Of a stretch of DNA of 64,000 nucleotides, positions 8,278 to 16,974 are shown piece after piece. The DNA comes from PZPK01 sp965230795. GTDB lineage: Bacteria > Pseudomonadota > Gammaproteobacteria > Pseudomonadales > Oleiphilaceae. Numbering within the stretch: position 1 is the first letter of the stretch; the number at the start of each line of letters is the position of its first letter. The notes under the pieces are model-generated. The model worked only from the letters and a program-made list of their open reading frames with translations, made no database searches and was not told the origin of the DNA. The stretch is taken from NCBI GenBank assembly GCA_965230795.1, contig OZ246020.1:310001-374000 (forward strand). The letters run 5' to 3'. The translations under genes were made by a program, and so were the position numbers.

Positions 8278-9510
8278 TTAGCCATCAAGACTCAGCAAGG
8301 AAGTAAAGGGATAAAACGCGACCGGCTCGCCAGGCTTAACGGTTTGGCCCTCAGGAATACATGCCAGACCATCTGCCCAACTGGCTGAGCTTAGCATGCC
8401 AGAGCTTTGGTTTGGATGGCGCTCAAGTTCACCTTTGTTATTGACTTTAACTCTCAGAAACTCCCTCCGAAGCCCTGGATTCTTTGGTGGCGCTAATAGT
8501 GGCAAGTGGTAGTACGAAGCCGCTGTCGAGGGCACCCCCTGGCACTTGAGCATAAAGGGCCGACCCAGAACCAGGCTGGTTACCAGAACCGCGCCGGGGT
8601 TGCCCGGCAGTCCCAATATCGGAACAGAGTCAATTTCTCCGTACATGAAAGGCTTGCCGGGTTTAATCGCAATACGCCAGAAATCGATGTGGCCACTGGA
8701 TCGGATAGCGCTTTGGACGTAGTCTTCTTCGCCCACCGATGCGCCGCCGGTCGTAAGAATGATGTCAGCGTGTTCGACTCCTTGTTTTAGAGCAGTTTCA
8801 GTGGCTGTCAACGAGTCGGCTACGACACCAAGGTCGATCACTTCAAAACCAAAACAGGCCAGAAGTCCTTTCAGGAGATAGCGATTGGAATTGTATATTT
8901 GGCCGGAAGCCAGTGCTTGTCCTGGTTCAATCAGTTCGTCTCCAGTCGACAGGATGGCGATTTTAAGCTTGCGAAAGACCGTAACATGGGAGCAACCTGT
9001 TGAAGCCGCGAGTCCTATGCGGGGAGGGGTCATGACCTGACCCGCTTTAATCAATGTGTCACCCTCTCTAAAATCCTGGCCACATGGTCGGATGTTTTGT
9101 TGTGGTGTCGCCTCTTTCTCAATATTCACCCGCTGATTTTCCTCGTCGAGCGATGTGTTTTCCTGCATGACCACACAATCTGCGCCGGTTGGAATTTCTG
9201 CGCCTGTGAAGATTCGAGCAGCGGTACCTGGCTCGAGTGGCTGCGGGGAAGTGCCGGCGGGGATACGCTGTGAAATGAGGAACGAGTTGCCGCTTTCCAA
9301 CGATTGACTGGCTAGGGCATAACCGTCTACAGCACTATTGTCAGCGGGCGGAGCGTTAACACTGGCGTGAACTGGTTTCGCAAGGATCCGATTGAGGCTT
9401 TCATCCAGAGAGACTTGTTCAAGGTCTGTGATCACGCGGGCTTTTGCAAGCAGATGATCTAGTGCATGATCTAATGAAAGCAGTGATTGTTTGCGGCTAC
9501 AGTCTGTCAT
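8278..9510 (-). CDS. moeA: Molybdopterin molybdenumtransferase MoeA
   Basis: Inserts molybdate into adenylated molybdopterin to give the molybdenum cofactor. The 410 residues show the MoeA N-terminal region (DNSAVDGYALAS), the MoCF-type fold (LSTGDELIEPG, TTGGASVGEEDYV), GKPFMYGEI, LGLPGNPGAVLVTS and the C-terminal beta domain. First gene of the molybdopterin cluster, with a candidate promoter at 9561-9590, divergent from rho. Confidence 0.95.
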   Translation of the reverse strand: MTDCSRKQSLLSLDHALDHLLAKARVITDLEQVSLDESLNRILAKPVHASVNAPPADNSAVDGYALASQSLESGNSFLISQRIPAGTSPQPLEPGTAARIFTGAEIPTGADCVVMQENTSLDEENQRVNIEKEATPQQNIRPCGQDFREGDTLIKAGQVMTPPRIGLAASTGCSHVTVFRKLKIAILSTGDELIEPGQALASGQIYNSNRYLLKGLLACFGFEVIDLGVVADSLTATETALKQGVEHADIILTTGGASVGEEDYVQSAIRSSGHIDFWRIAIKPGKPFMYGEIDSVPILGLPGNPGAVLVTSLVLGRPFMLKCQGVPSTAASYYHLPLLAPPKNPGLRREFLRVKVNNKGELERHPNQSSGMLSSASWADGLACIPEGQTVKPGEPVAFYPFTSLLSLDG

Positions 9511-9560
9511 GGAAATTGTTTAAGTGGTTTAAGGTCGCGTAGGTTCATCTTCTACCTGGT

Positions 9561-9590
9561 TCTATAATTCTGACGTTTGCCTGAGAGCAA
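9561..9590 (-). promoter_or_regulatory. Promoter of moeA-moaD-moaE
   Basis: On the minus strand TTGCTC (9585-9590), 18-bp spacer, TATAGA (9561-9566), about 50 nt before the moeA ATG. On the plus strand the same bases contain TATAAT (9563-9568), which could serve as a distal rho promoter. Confidence 0.5.
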
Positions 9591-9630
9591 GCCGAATTCA
9601 GCGTACGTGTGATTGTGAAACTTCGGCTTG
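9588..9630 (+). promoter_or_regulatory. Inverted repeat in the region upstream of rho
   Basis: CAAGCCGAA (9588-9596) is perfectly complementary to TTCGGCTTG (9622-9630), a 9-bp stem with a 25-nt loop. It could be a leader hairpin if rho is transcribed from 9563, or a DNA site if only the proximal promoter is used. No T tract follows, so it is not an intrinsic terminator. Confidence 0.4.
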
Positions 9631-9727
9631 ATATGGGTCAAGGACAATCTTGGCTACGTATTTAGAGGTACTTCGACGTGAGTAGTTCCTGTATGCGGGT
9701 CTCAACGAAATGGGTAGCAAATAAAAA

Positions 9728-9756
9728 TTAGAAAACTTCTGGATAATCAGTATAAT
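9728..9756 (+). promoter_or_regulatory. Proximal promoter of rho
   Basis: Perfect TATAAT at 9751-9756 with a weak TTAGAA at 9728-9733 and a 17-bp spacer; this leaves a leader of about 120 nt before the rho ATG. Long leaders are usual for rho, which is autoregulated in E. coli. Confidence 0.6.
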
Positions 9757-9882
9757 CTTGTCTATCGTTATACCAAAGGCCCATTACAGGGCTTGGTGTT
9801 CCTGCCAAATCAATTCCAACGTACTTATCGACTTTCCTTCTGCAGACCTCGGTCCTGCACCGATTTTAAAAAATACTGACCT

Positions 9883-11145
9883 ATGAATCTTACAGAACTG
9901 AAGAAAAAAACCGTTCCTGAGTTATTGGAAATCGCCGCAGAAATGGGCCTTGATAATCTGGCCCGCTCTCGAAAACAAGACGTCATCTTTACTATCCTCA
10001 AGCGTCACGCCAAAAGTGGTGAAGACATCTATGGAGACGGCGTGCTCGAAATATTGCAGGATGGCTTCGGTTTCCTGCGGTCTGCGGACAGTTCCTATTT
10101 GGCGGGTCCGGATGATATTTATGTATCCCCCAGCCAGATTCGACGTTTTAACCTGAGAACTGGAGACACCATTTCCGGCAAGATTCGCCCTCCCAAAGAT
10201 GGCGAACGTTATTTTGCACTGTTGAAAGTTAACCAGATTAACTTCGACAAGCCGGAAAGCTCCAAGAACAAGATCCTGTTTGAAAACCTGACGCCGCTGT
10301 TTCCTGATGATCGGCTTATTCTGGAAGCCGGGAATGGCAGTACCGAAGATCTGTCCGCACGGATTCTGGACTTGGTCGCACCGATTGGTAAAGGCCAGCG
10401 AGGCTTGGTGGTATCTCCACCGAAAGCGGGTAAGACACTGATGATGCAGAACATCGCCCAGTCGATTACGCGCAATAATCCCGAATGCCATCTGATGGTT
10501 CTGCTGATCGATGAGCGTCCAGAGGAAGTAACCGAAATGCAGCGTTCGGTGCGTGGCGAAGTGGTGGCCAGTACATTCGATGAGCCGCCAGCGCGACATG
10601 TTCAGGTGGCGGAAATGGTGATCGAAAAAGCCAAACGTCTCGTTGAGCATAAGCAGGACGTAGTGATTATTCTGGATTCGATTACGCGTCTAGCGAGAGC
10701 ATACAACACCATTATCCCATCGTCCGGTAAAGTTCTGACTGGTGGTGTCGATGCCCATGCCCTGGAACGTCCCAAGCGCTTCTTCGGTGCTGCACGTAAT
10801 GTGGAGGAGGGTGGAAGCCTGACAATTATTGCGACGGCTCTGGTTGATACCGGTTCCAAAATGGATGAGGTTATCTACGAAGAGTTTAAAGGTACGGGTA
10901 ATATGGAAGTGCATCTGGATCGTCGTATCGCAGAGAAGCGAGTATACCCTGCCATTAACATCCGCCGTTCAGGTACCCGTCGCGAAGATCTGTTGATGAC
11001 CGAGGAAGCACTTCAGCGTGTGTGGATCTTGCGTAAGTTATTACACAACATGGACGATGATGTGGCCGCCATCGAATTCCTGCTGGATAAGCTCAAGGAC
11101 ACGAAAACCAACGACGAGTTCTTCCTGGCAATGAAGAAGCGCTAG
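9883..11145 (+). CDS. rho: Transcription termination factor Rho
   Basis: Hexameric RNA-dependent ATPase/helicase that ends transcription. The 420 residues give the N-terminal Rho-N helix bundle (MNLTELKKKTVPELLEIA), the cold-shock-like RNA-binding domain (~50-130, GFGFLRSADSSYL), Walker A PPKAGKTLM (~180), Walker B VVIILDSITRL, the Q/R-loop regions and TGGVDAHAL. All catalytic blocks look intact. trxA, the usual upstream neighbour in Pseudomonas, is absent. A strong terminator follows 16 bp after the stop. Confidence 0.98.
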   Translation: MNLTELKKKTVPELLEIAAEMGLDNLARSRKQDVIFTILKRHAKSGEDIYGDGVLEILQDGFGFLRSADSSYLAGPDDIYVSPSQIRRFNLRTGDTISGKIRPPKDGERYFALLKVNQINFDKPESSKNKILFENLTPLFPDDRLILEAGNGSTEDLSARILDLVAPIGKGQRGLVVSPPKAGKTLMMQNIAQSITRNNPECHLMVLLIDERPEEVTEMQRSVRGEVVASTFDEPPARHVQVAEMVIEKAKRLVEHKQDVVIILDSITRLARAYNTIIPSSGKVLTGGVDAHALERPKRFFGAARNVEEGGSLTIIATALVDTGSKMDEVIYEEFKGTGNMEVHLDRRIAEKRVYPAINIRRSGTRREDLLMTEEALQRVWILRKLLHNMDDDVAAIEFLLDKLKDTKTNDEFFLAMKKR

Positions 11146-11160
11146 GAACAGGCATCGTCA

Positions 11161-11192
11161 AAAAAAGCCGGTTGTGATAAACCGGCTTTTTT
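11161..11192 (+). terminator. Intrinsic terminator of rho
   Basis: GCCGGTT (11167-11173), 6-nt loop, AACCGGC (11180-11186), then six T; flanking A and T tracts extend the stem so that it may work in both directions. Confidence 0.9.
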
Positions 11193-11242
11193 ATTGAACC
11201 GTATTCACTACTTAATACGATGGTAGACGTAGATTAACAGAC

Positions 11243-12721
11243 ATGAAATATAGAGATCTCAGAGATTTTATTATCCAGCTGGAATCCATGGGGGAGCTCA
11301 AGCGTATTACTCACGTAGTTGATCCCTATCTGGAAATGACAGAAATCTGTGATCGTACCCTGCGAGCCGAGGGGCCAGCGCTGCTGTTTGAGCGCCCGAA
11401 GGGTTTTGAGATGCCTGTTTTGGCCAATCTTTTTGGTACGCCTCGGCGGGTTGCTCTGGGAATGGGGCAGGACAATGTGCAAGCGCTTCGGGACATTGGC
11501 GAATTGTTGGCCTTCCTGAAGCAGCCAGACCCGCCCAAAGGACTGAAGGATGCCTGGCAAAAGTTACCTATTTTCCGGCAGGTTATGAATATGGGGCCAA
11601 AAGAACTTAGAAAGGCTCCCTGTCAGGATGTGGTCATCGAAAAAGAAGCGGTGAATCTGCATGCGCTACCTATCCAGACTTGCTGGCCAGGCGATGCGGG
11701 CCCTCTTGTCACCTGGCCTCTTGTGATTACTCGTGGGCCGGAAAAGGAACGACAGAATCTGGGCATATACAGACAACAAGTCATTGGCAAAAACCGTCTG
11801 ATTATGCGCTGGCTATCCCATCGGGGAGGTGCCCTTGATTTTAGGGAGTGGCAGTTGCGATACCCGGACAAACCCTTTCCGGTTGCTGTCGCGTTGGGAG
11901 CTGATCCGGCGACCATACTTGGGGCAGTGACCCCGGTACCGGACAGTTTGTCGGAGTTTGCCTTTGCGGGATTGTTGCGTGGTGAAAAAACGGAAGTAAC
12001 GAAGGCAGCATTGAGCGACCTGCATGTACCGGCGAGCGCTGAAATCGTACTGGAAGGATTTATATACCCGAATGACACCGCGCCAGAGGGGCCCTTTGGA
12101 GATCATACCGGCTACTACAACGAGGTGGATGATTTTCCGGTTTTCACTGTAGAGCGTATCAGCCATCGCAAGCAAGCGATTTATCACAGTACTTATACGG
12201 GTCGTCCGCCTGATGAACCTGCTATTCTCGGCGTCGCTTTGAATGAGGTGTTTGTGCCGATTCTACAAAAACAGTTTCCAGAGATAGCAGACTTTTACCT
12301 TCCACCGGAGGGCTGTTCTTATCGTCTTGCTGTCGTGACTATGAAGAAGCAATACCCTGGTCATGCCAAACGGGTGATGATGGGTGTTTGGTCTTTTTTG
12401 CGGCAATTCATGTACACCAAGTTTGTTATCGTGACCGATGATGATGTGAATGCGCGGGACTGGAAAGATGTTATATGGGCAATTACCACACGCATGGATC
12501 CCGCCCGAGACACCACGATGGTAGAGAATACCCCCATTGATTATCTGGATTTTGCATCACCCGTGTCCGGATTGGGCTCCAAGATGGGCTTGGATGCCAC
12601 CCACAAATGGCCGGGTGAAACGGAGCGGGAGTGGGGGCGCGCCATTGAAATGAGTGACTCGGTGAAAAGCCGCGTGGATGCGATTTGGGACGAATTAGCG
12701 ATATTTCCTGACGTGGACTAG
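11243..12721 (+). CDS. ubiD: UbiD 4-hydroxy-3-polyprenylbenzoate decarboxylase
   Basis: Prenylated-FMN-dependent decarboxylase of ubiquinone synthesis. The 492-residue length is typical; features include the N-terminal YRDLRDFIIQLESMGELKRI, the prFMN-site region NLGIYRQQVIGKNRL and RGGALDFREW, EGPFGDHTGYYN with the catalytic acidic residues, and the C-terminal PIDYLDFASPVSGLGSKMG. The prFMN synthase gene ubiX is not in the window. The ribosome site before ATG-11243 is weak. Confidence 0.96.
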   Translation: MKYRDLRDFIIQLESMGELKRITHVVDPYLEMTEICDRTLRAEGPALLFERPKGFEMPVLANLFGTPRRVALGMGQDNVQALRDIGELLAFLKQPDPPKGLKDAWQKLPIFRQVMNMGPKELRKAPCQDVVIEKEAVNLHALPIQTCWPGDAGPLVTWPLVITRGPEKERQNLGIYRQQVIGKNRLIMRWLSHRGGALDFREWQLRYPDKPFPVAVALGADPATILGAVTPVPDSLSEFAFAGLLRGEKTEVTKAALSDLHVPASAEIVLEGFIYPNDTAPEGPFGDHTGYYNEVDDFPVFTVERISHRKQAIYHSTYTGRPPDEPAILGVALNEVFVPILQKQFPEIADFYLPPEGCSYRLAVVTMKKQYPGHAKRVMMGVWSFLRQFMYTKFVIVTDDDVNARDWKDVIWAITTRMDPARDTTMVENTPIDYLDFASPVSGLGSKMGLDATHKWPGETEREWGRAIEMSDSVKSRVDAIWDELAIFPDVD

Positions 12722-12730
12722 AGAATACAG

Positions 12731-13747
12731 ATGTTGTTTGTTCTACGCTTCGATCCTTCCGGGTTAAGGCTATCATGCGCCTCGGGGCAATTGATTTCAG
12801 AAGCGGTTGAGCAATCGGGCATGTGGATTCCTTTGAGTTGTCGCAATGGGGTGTGCGAGGTCTGTGAGGCCCGATTGAAACAGGGCAAAGTTGTCACTAA
12901 AGATGGGGTTGTCACAAAGGCCGATCACGAATCACCGAGTCAAGGTGTGTTGTTGTGTCAGGTATGTCCGCAATCCGACTGCGTTATTGAAATTGAGAGA
13001 ATATATGGAAAAGGGGAACGGGGCGTGAAGAAGTTAGCCTGTCAGGTAATCGGTGTGGACGAGCTCAATGCGAGCATTTACCGGGCCCGCTTGCGTCTTC
13101 CTGCCGGTAAGTTGCCGGAGTATTTTGCCGGCCAGTATCTTTCCATCGAGTTACCCGGTAAAACGGCACCGAACTATTTTTCCATTGCCAGCGCTCCGGG
13201 CCAGCGGGAAATCGAGTTACATATTCAGGCGGATCCTCACCTGGATACTGCGGTAGAGATAGTTGAATACTTGAAAAAGAGTGAGACGGTATCGGTGAGT
13301 CTGGCCTTCGGCAAGGCCTGCTTGCCTGCTGTTCCGAAATGCCCGCTTATTTTGATGGCGGCTGGTACCGGTTTTGCCCAAATGAAAAGTATCATTGAAT
13401 TCGTTTTTCAACAGGGTAGTTGCCACCCCGTTACCCTGTACTGGGGCGTCCGACGCGAAAGCGATATGTATATGCAGTCGTTGGCGAAACAATGGCAGCA
13501 TGAGCATCCAGAATTCCGCTTTGTTCCGTTGATCGCCGAGGACGATACGCTGGCAGGGGTTGAACATCACAACCAACTGGCTGAGGCGGTGATTGCTGAT
13601 GGTCATGATCTAAGCCAATGTGAGGTGTTTGTCAGTGGCTCCCCACGGCTGGTGTTTTCTGCAATGGATGAGTTGGTAGCTGGTGGTCTGGCGGAAAGCC
13701 AGTTCTATTCAGATGTCCTGGAATACGCCACCAAGGAACAGTTTTAA
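12731..13747 (+). CDS. 2Fe-2S ferredoxin/flavin reductase (CDP-6-deoxyglucoseen reductase-like)
   Basis: A 338-residue soluble electron-transfer protein. Residues 1-90 are a plant-type 2Fe-2S domain with the CX4CX2C set in LSCRNGVCEVCEA and a later Cys in LLCQ. Residues ~100-330 are an FAD/NAD(P)H reductase module (NYFSIASAPGQ for flavin, LMAAGTGFAQMKSI for nucleotide). It begins 9 bp after the ubiD stop, so the two are probably cotranscribed. Homologues next to ubiD are usually annotated as CDP-6-deoxy-delta-3,4-glucoseen reductase, but a sugar role is not supported here. An electron-supply role in quinone metabolism is inference. Confidence 0.85.
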   Translation: MLFVLRFDPSGLRLSCASGQLISEAVEQSGMWIPLSCRNGVCEVCEARLKQGKVVTKDGVVTKADHESPSQGVLLCQVCPQSDCVIEIERIYGKGERGVKKLACQVIGVDELNASIYRARLRLPAGKLPEYFAGQYLSIELPGKTAPNYFSIASAPGQREIELHIQADPHLDTAVEIVEYLKKSETVSVSLAFGKACLPAVPKCPLILMAAGTGFAQMKSIIEFVFQQGSCHPVTLYWGVRRESDMYMQSLAKQWQHEHPEFRFVPLIAEDDTLAGVEHHNQLAEAVIADGHDLSQCEVFVSGSPRLVFSAMDELVAGGLAESQFYSDVLEYATKEQF

Positions 13748-13781
13748 GCGCAATTTCTTTGGTGATTGTGGATTCTGGTTT

Positions 13782-15014
13782 TCAGTGTGGTGTTGGTAAA
13801 TCCGGGAGATCAAGGCTTGCCATCAGTTGTTCGATGTAGCGACTGCGTTTGCTTTGATCTTCAGACATGCGCAGACCTAGTTTACAAAGTTCCGCGTTAG
13901 CTTCTCTGGAACTCTTCAATCTCGCGCTGGCTTCAAAATATTCAAGGGCTTTACCCCACAATTCATTGCGTAAAGATAGTCGGCCCAGACATAGCAACAG
14001 CTCGGAATTATTCGGCCTTGCCTTCAGCCAGCTTTCGGCATGGATAAGTTGCTCTGAGGTATCTTTGCCTTCGACCATTCCATAGAGTCTAACCAGATTG
14101 TCGCTCCAGTTCCGGCCAAGGGCTTTGCGGAGCAATGCTTCGGCTTCTTTTTGCTTGTGCAGATTAATGAGCTGCTCACTATAACTCTGAATCAAAAGCG
14201 GGTTGAAGCGCAAGGATTCCGGAGCCTGGCGCCAGAGTTCGGCGAGCTCTTCTGCCGCGTCGTTCAAGCGCTGTTGGCGCTTTAGTTCTTCTCCCTTGAC
14301 CACAAAACTCTGTTGCCAGGCCTTGGCTTCGAGTTCGGACAAAAATTTGGCGTCACTGGTAGGAAGTTTCTTCAATGCAGGTAGCAGTTTGATCAGTTGT
14401 TGCCAGTCTTCAAGGCGCTGATAAACAGTGCCCAGCAGTTTCAATACCAGCGGGTGCTGAGGCTGTTGTTGCTTCAGACGCACCAGTGTGGCTAAACAGG
14501 ATTCGAGCTGATTTCTGGCCAGTTGAAACTGAGCCTGAGCGATACCAATGGCAAAATCTGAGTTGGCATCGCGATCATAGGCTTGTTTGAGCAGTTGGTC
14601 AGCATCTTTGCCGAGCCCAAGTTCGTTGGCGGCGTGAGCGGCAGCAAGGTAGTTCACGATGGGGGTGTCCGAGCGCGCGGCAGAGCGTGACAATAGTTTG
14701 TTGGCCTCTGCCCAGTTGCCTTCGAGATAGGCCAGCAGACCACTTTGCGTGCGACGGTTGGCGCGTACTTGGGCAGACTGTCCAAACCAGTTTTTTAGGG
14801 TTGAATGGGAAGAAAATGCCCGGCGTAACAGGTAAATCAACAGCAGGCTGATGGCCAGGAAAGTGATGTTCAGAAAGAGCATGACCCACAGATTGCTTTC
14901 GATCAACCAGTGTCCCACTGAAATTCGCACATAGCCTGGATCAAGATGTACCGCCAGTGATATGGCAGCGGCCATACCAAAGCCTATCAGAAGTAGCACA
15001 AACAAGCGCTTCAT
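13782..15014 (-). CDS. hemY: HemY-type TPR protein of the hem operon
   Basis: Inner-membrane protein with two N-terminal transmembrane segments (residues ~5-22 and ~42-65) and a long cytoplasmic tail of tetratricopeptide repeats (for example GLLAYLEGNWAEANKLL, CLGRLSLRNELWGKALEYFE). The 410 residues match proteobacterial HemY. It is not the protoporphyrinogen oxidase of the same name; the role in haem synthesis is inferred from its conserved place behind hemX, with which it overlaps by 4 bp. Last gene of hemCDXY. Confidence 0.88.
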   Translation of the reverse strand: MKRLFVLLLIGFGMAAAISLAVHLDPGYVRISVGHWLIESNLWVMLFLNITFLAISLLLIYLLRRAFSSHSTLKNWFGQSAQVRANRRTQSGLLAYLEGNWAEANKLLSRSAARSDTPIVNYLAAAHAANELGLGKDADQLLKQAYDRDANSDFAIGIAQAQFQLARNQLESCLATLVRLKQQQPQHPLVLKLLGTVYQRLEDWQQLIKLLPALKKLPTSDAKFLSELEAKAWQQSFVVKGEELKRQQRLNDAAEELAELWRQAPESLRFNPLLIQSYSEQLINLHKQKEAEALLRKALGRNWSDNLVRLYGMVEGKDTSEQLIHAESWLKARPNNSELLLCLGRLSLRNELWGKALEYFEASARLKSSREANAELCKLGLRMSEDQSKRSRYIEQLMASLDLPDLPTPH

Positions 15015-16132
15015 GATGTTGTCGCCTCACTGCTGCTTTGGCTTTGCGGTGAGGGCTCTTCCGCCTGCGGAATCAAATGTTGCCGATACATGGCTTCAAC
15101 GCGTTTCTTGAGTAAACGTAAGGAACCGGAGATATCAGGGAGAGCCTGGCGTACGGCGTGGCTTTTTAGCTCTTCGATGGCGGCGATCATGGTCTGGATT
15201 GCGGCATGATCACCCACAAAATAGTTGTTAATCCAGCGCAGCGACTTATCCAGGCTGCGTTCAAATCGGCTTTGTTCCTGTTCCAATGCTGCAAAACCGG
15301 CTTGTTCAAGCATCAGCCTCAGATTGTGTTTCAAATAATGGCTTTGTTCCGGCGCAAGCAGCGGCTCCACCGGGTGGTCGAGGCGACGTATGACAAATAC
15401 GGTTTTCAGGTCTGACCACATGTCGATAAACAGCTGTTTCCAGCTCTCGGTTCCGGTAGTCGCTTCAGGCGCTTGCGACGTTTGCTCAGCTTCGGCAGCT
15501 GAATCAGCTTCCGCCAGATAGCTTTCGATGGGCAGGGTGTCGAGCTGGTCGATGAGTGCTTCAATCCGTGCATACAGTCCGGTTCGATCCAGACTGGCCG
15601 TTTGTTGTAGGGCCAGGATTTCTTCTGCGAGCTTCATTCGTACGGACAAAAGTCCAGGATCTTCAATGTCTGACAGTACTTTGTCTGCGGCCTGGAGAAT
15701 AGCCTCTGCGCCTCGCACATCGCCCTCAATGCCGAGCCTTTGATTTGCGAGTCGCATTAAGTACTCGGCTTCCGCCAACAGCCAGTCAGACCGGCTACTG
15801 GCGCTCAGGGCATTGAGCTGCTGGTTATTGAAAACGGCTTGCTCTTCCAATTGAGAGAGTTCATTTTGTGTTCGCTTCAAAAGCCGTTGCTGTTCCTGGA
15901 GCTCGGAACGATAGCTTTCCAATGACTGCTCAAGTACCTGTTGACGCTGGCTTTGTTGGTGAATGGTTTGTTTGAGGACAAGATCGTGTTGACTTTGATA
16001 AAACCAGAAAAAGGCAGCAGCCAGTATCACCAGAATGAGCAATCCAGCGAGACATACGTAGACGGGCCACATTTTGGGATTTGCCGTTGAGTTAGCGGGT
16101 GCTGCGGGCAAGGCTTTCGGAGAATCTGTCAC
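15011..16132 (-). CDS. hemX: HemX, membrane-anchored hem operon protein
   Basis: A 373-residue protein with one transmembrane helix (~24-46), a coiled coil (~55-110, QQSQRQQVLEQSLESYRSEL) and a mainly helical domain. It belongs to the family annotated as putative uroporphyrinogen-III C-methyltransferase, although no methyltransferase motif is visible and catalysis is doubtful. It starts at a GTG 44 bp after hemD and ends overlapping hemY. Probably a scaffold of the haem pathway at the membrane (inference). Confidence 0.87.
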   Translation of the reverse strand: MTDSPKALPAAPANSTANPKMWPVYVCLAGLLILVILAAAFFWFYQSQHDLVLKQTIHQQSQRQQVLEQSLESYRSELQEQQRLLKRTQNELSQLEEQAVFNNQQLNALSASSRSDWLLAEAEYLMRLANQRLGIEGDVRGAEAILQAADKVLSDIEDPGLLSVRMKLAEEILALQQTASLDRTGLYARIEALIDQLDTLPIESYLAEADSAAEAEQTSQAPEATTGTESWKQLFIDMWSDLKTVFVIRRLDHPVEPLLAPEQSHYLKHNLRLMLEQAGFAALEQEQSRFERSLDKSLRWINNYFVGDHAAIQTMIAAIEELKSHAVRQALPDISGSLRLLKKRVEAMYRQHLIPQAEEPSPQSQSSSEATTS

Positions 16133-16176
16133 GTCCAGTCCTGTCGAATGTTATTGTAGGTTTGCACGCAGCGCTT

Positions 16177-16974
16177 TTATATTGACGCGGGTCGTTCTGA
16201 TTTAGCGCGGCGCAAGGTCCGAATTATGTCGATCGGCATCAGGTTGTCTGGTGTGTAGATTAATTTGAAACCGTGCTCCAGCGCAATGTTCATAACCCGA
16301 TGACTCGGCACGATAAGCGCGCTGCGCTGTAATTTTGCATCGACCTGCTCAGCAAGAGCCAGAAGATTTTGCAGAGTTTCGGCACTGAGAGTGACGATGA
16401 ATTCCGGTGCAAAATCGATGAGAGCATGCTTCAGTTGTTTGGTGCTGTAATGGGCGGGTATGCGCCGATAGAGTTCCAATGCGGCAACGCTTGCGCCACG
16501 TCGCTCCAGACTCTTGGCGATGACATCACGTCCACCAGCTCCTTTCAGCAGAAGTACCTTTTTGTCTTTCAATTGTTTGAAGGCAGGCTGTTTGAGCAAT
16601 TCTTCGCTGGTTAAGTCACCTTTGGGTGTGGCCAGACCAAGCCCTGTATCCGTAAGGATACGAGCTGTTTTTCGACCAATCGCATGCCATTGTTGCTGGG
16701 CGGGAAACTGCGGCCAGTACGTATCGATATGCTCCATTGCCAGGGCTGCCGCATGGGGACTGAGTACCACTACATGATCGAAGTGATCAAGATCTAGAAT
16801 AAGGGATTTGGTTTGTGCATCGACAGGGATCGCTTCTATATTGATGGTTGGCAGTATTTCAACATGAGCACCGACGGCGCTCAGTGCCTGGCCAAGTTCC
16901 GTTGCTGCCGGTTCCGGTCGACAAACCAGAACCCGAGTGTCGTCGAGTAGTCTCTGTAGCTGCGCCGAGGCCAC
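16177..16974 (-). CDS. hemD: Uroporphyrinogen-III synthase HemD
   Basis: Closes and isomerises hydroxymethylbilane to uroporphyrinogen III. The 265 residues are divergent, as usual for HemD: N-terminal VLVCRPEPAATELGQALSAVG, a central VVVLSPHAAALAMEHI, LLLKGAGGRDVIAKSLERRGA, and VTLSAETLQNLLAL near the C terminus. The GTG start directly follows the hemC TAA, implying translational coupling. Confidence 0.93.
   Translation of the reverse strand: MASAQLQRLLDDTRVLVCRPEPAATELGQALSAVGAHVEILPTINIEAIPVDAQTKSLILDLDHFDHVVVLSPHAAALAMEHIDTYWPQFPAQQQWHAIGRKTARILTDTGLGLATPKGDLTSEELLKQPAFKQLKDKKVLLLKGAGGRDVIAKSLERRGASVAALELYRRIPAHYSTKQLKHALIDFAPEFIVTLSAETLQNLLALAEQVDAKLQRSALIVPSHRVMNIALEHGFKLIYTPDNLMPIDIIRTLRRAKSERPASI

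Noticed and set aside
9511..9560. Molybdenum-cofactor riboswitch before moeA
   Set aside because: The predicted leader is about 50 nt, too short for that structure, and no matching stems are seen.
9922..10650. 242-codon minus-strand frame
   Set aside because: Antisense to rho; composition follows from the codon use of rho.
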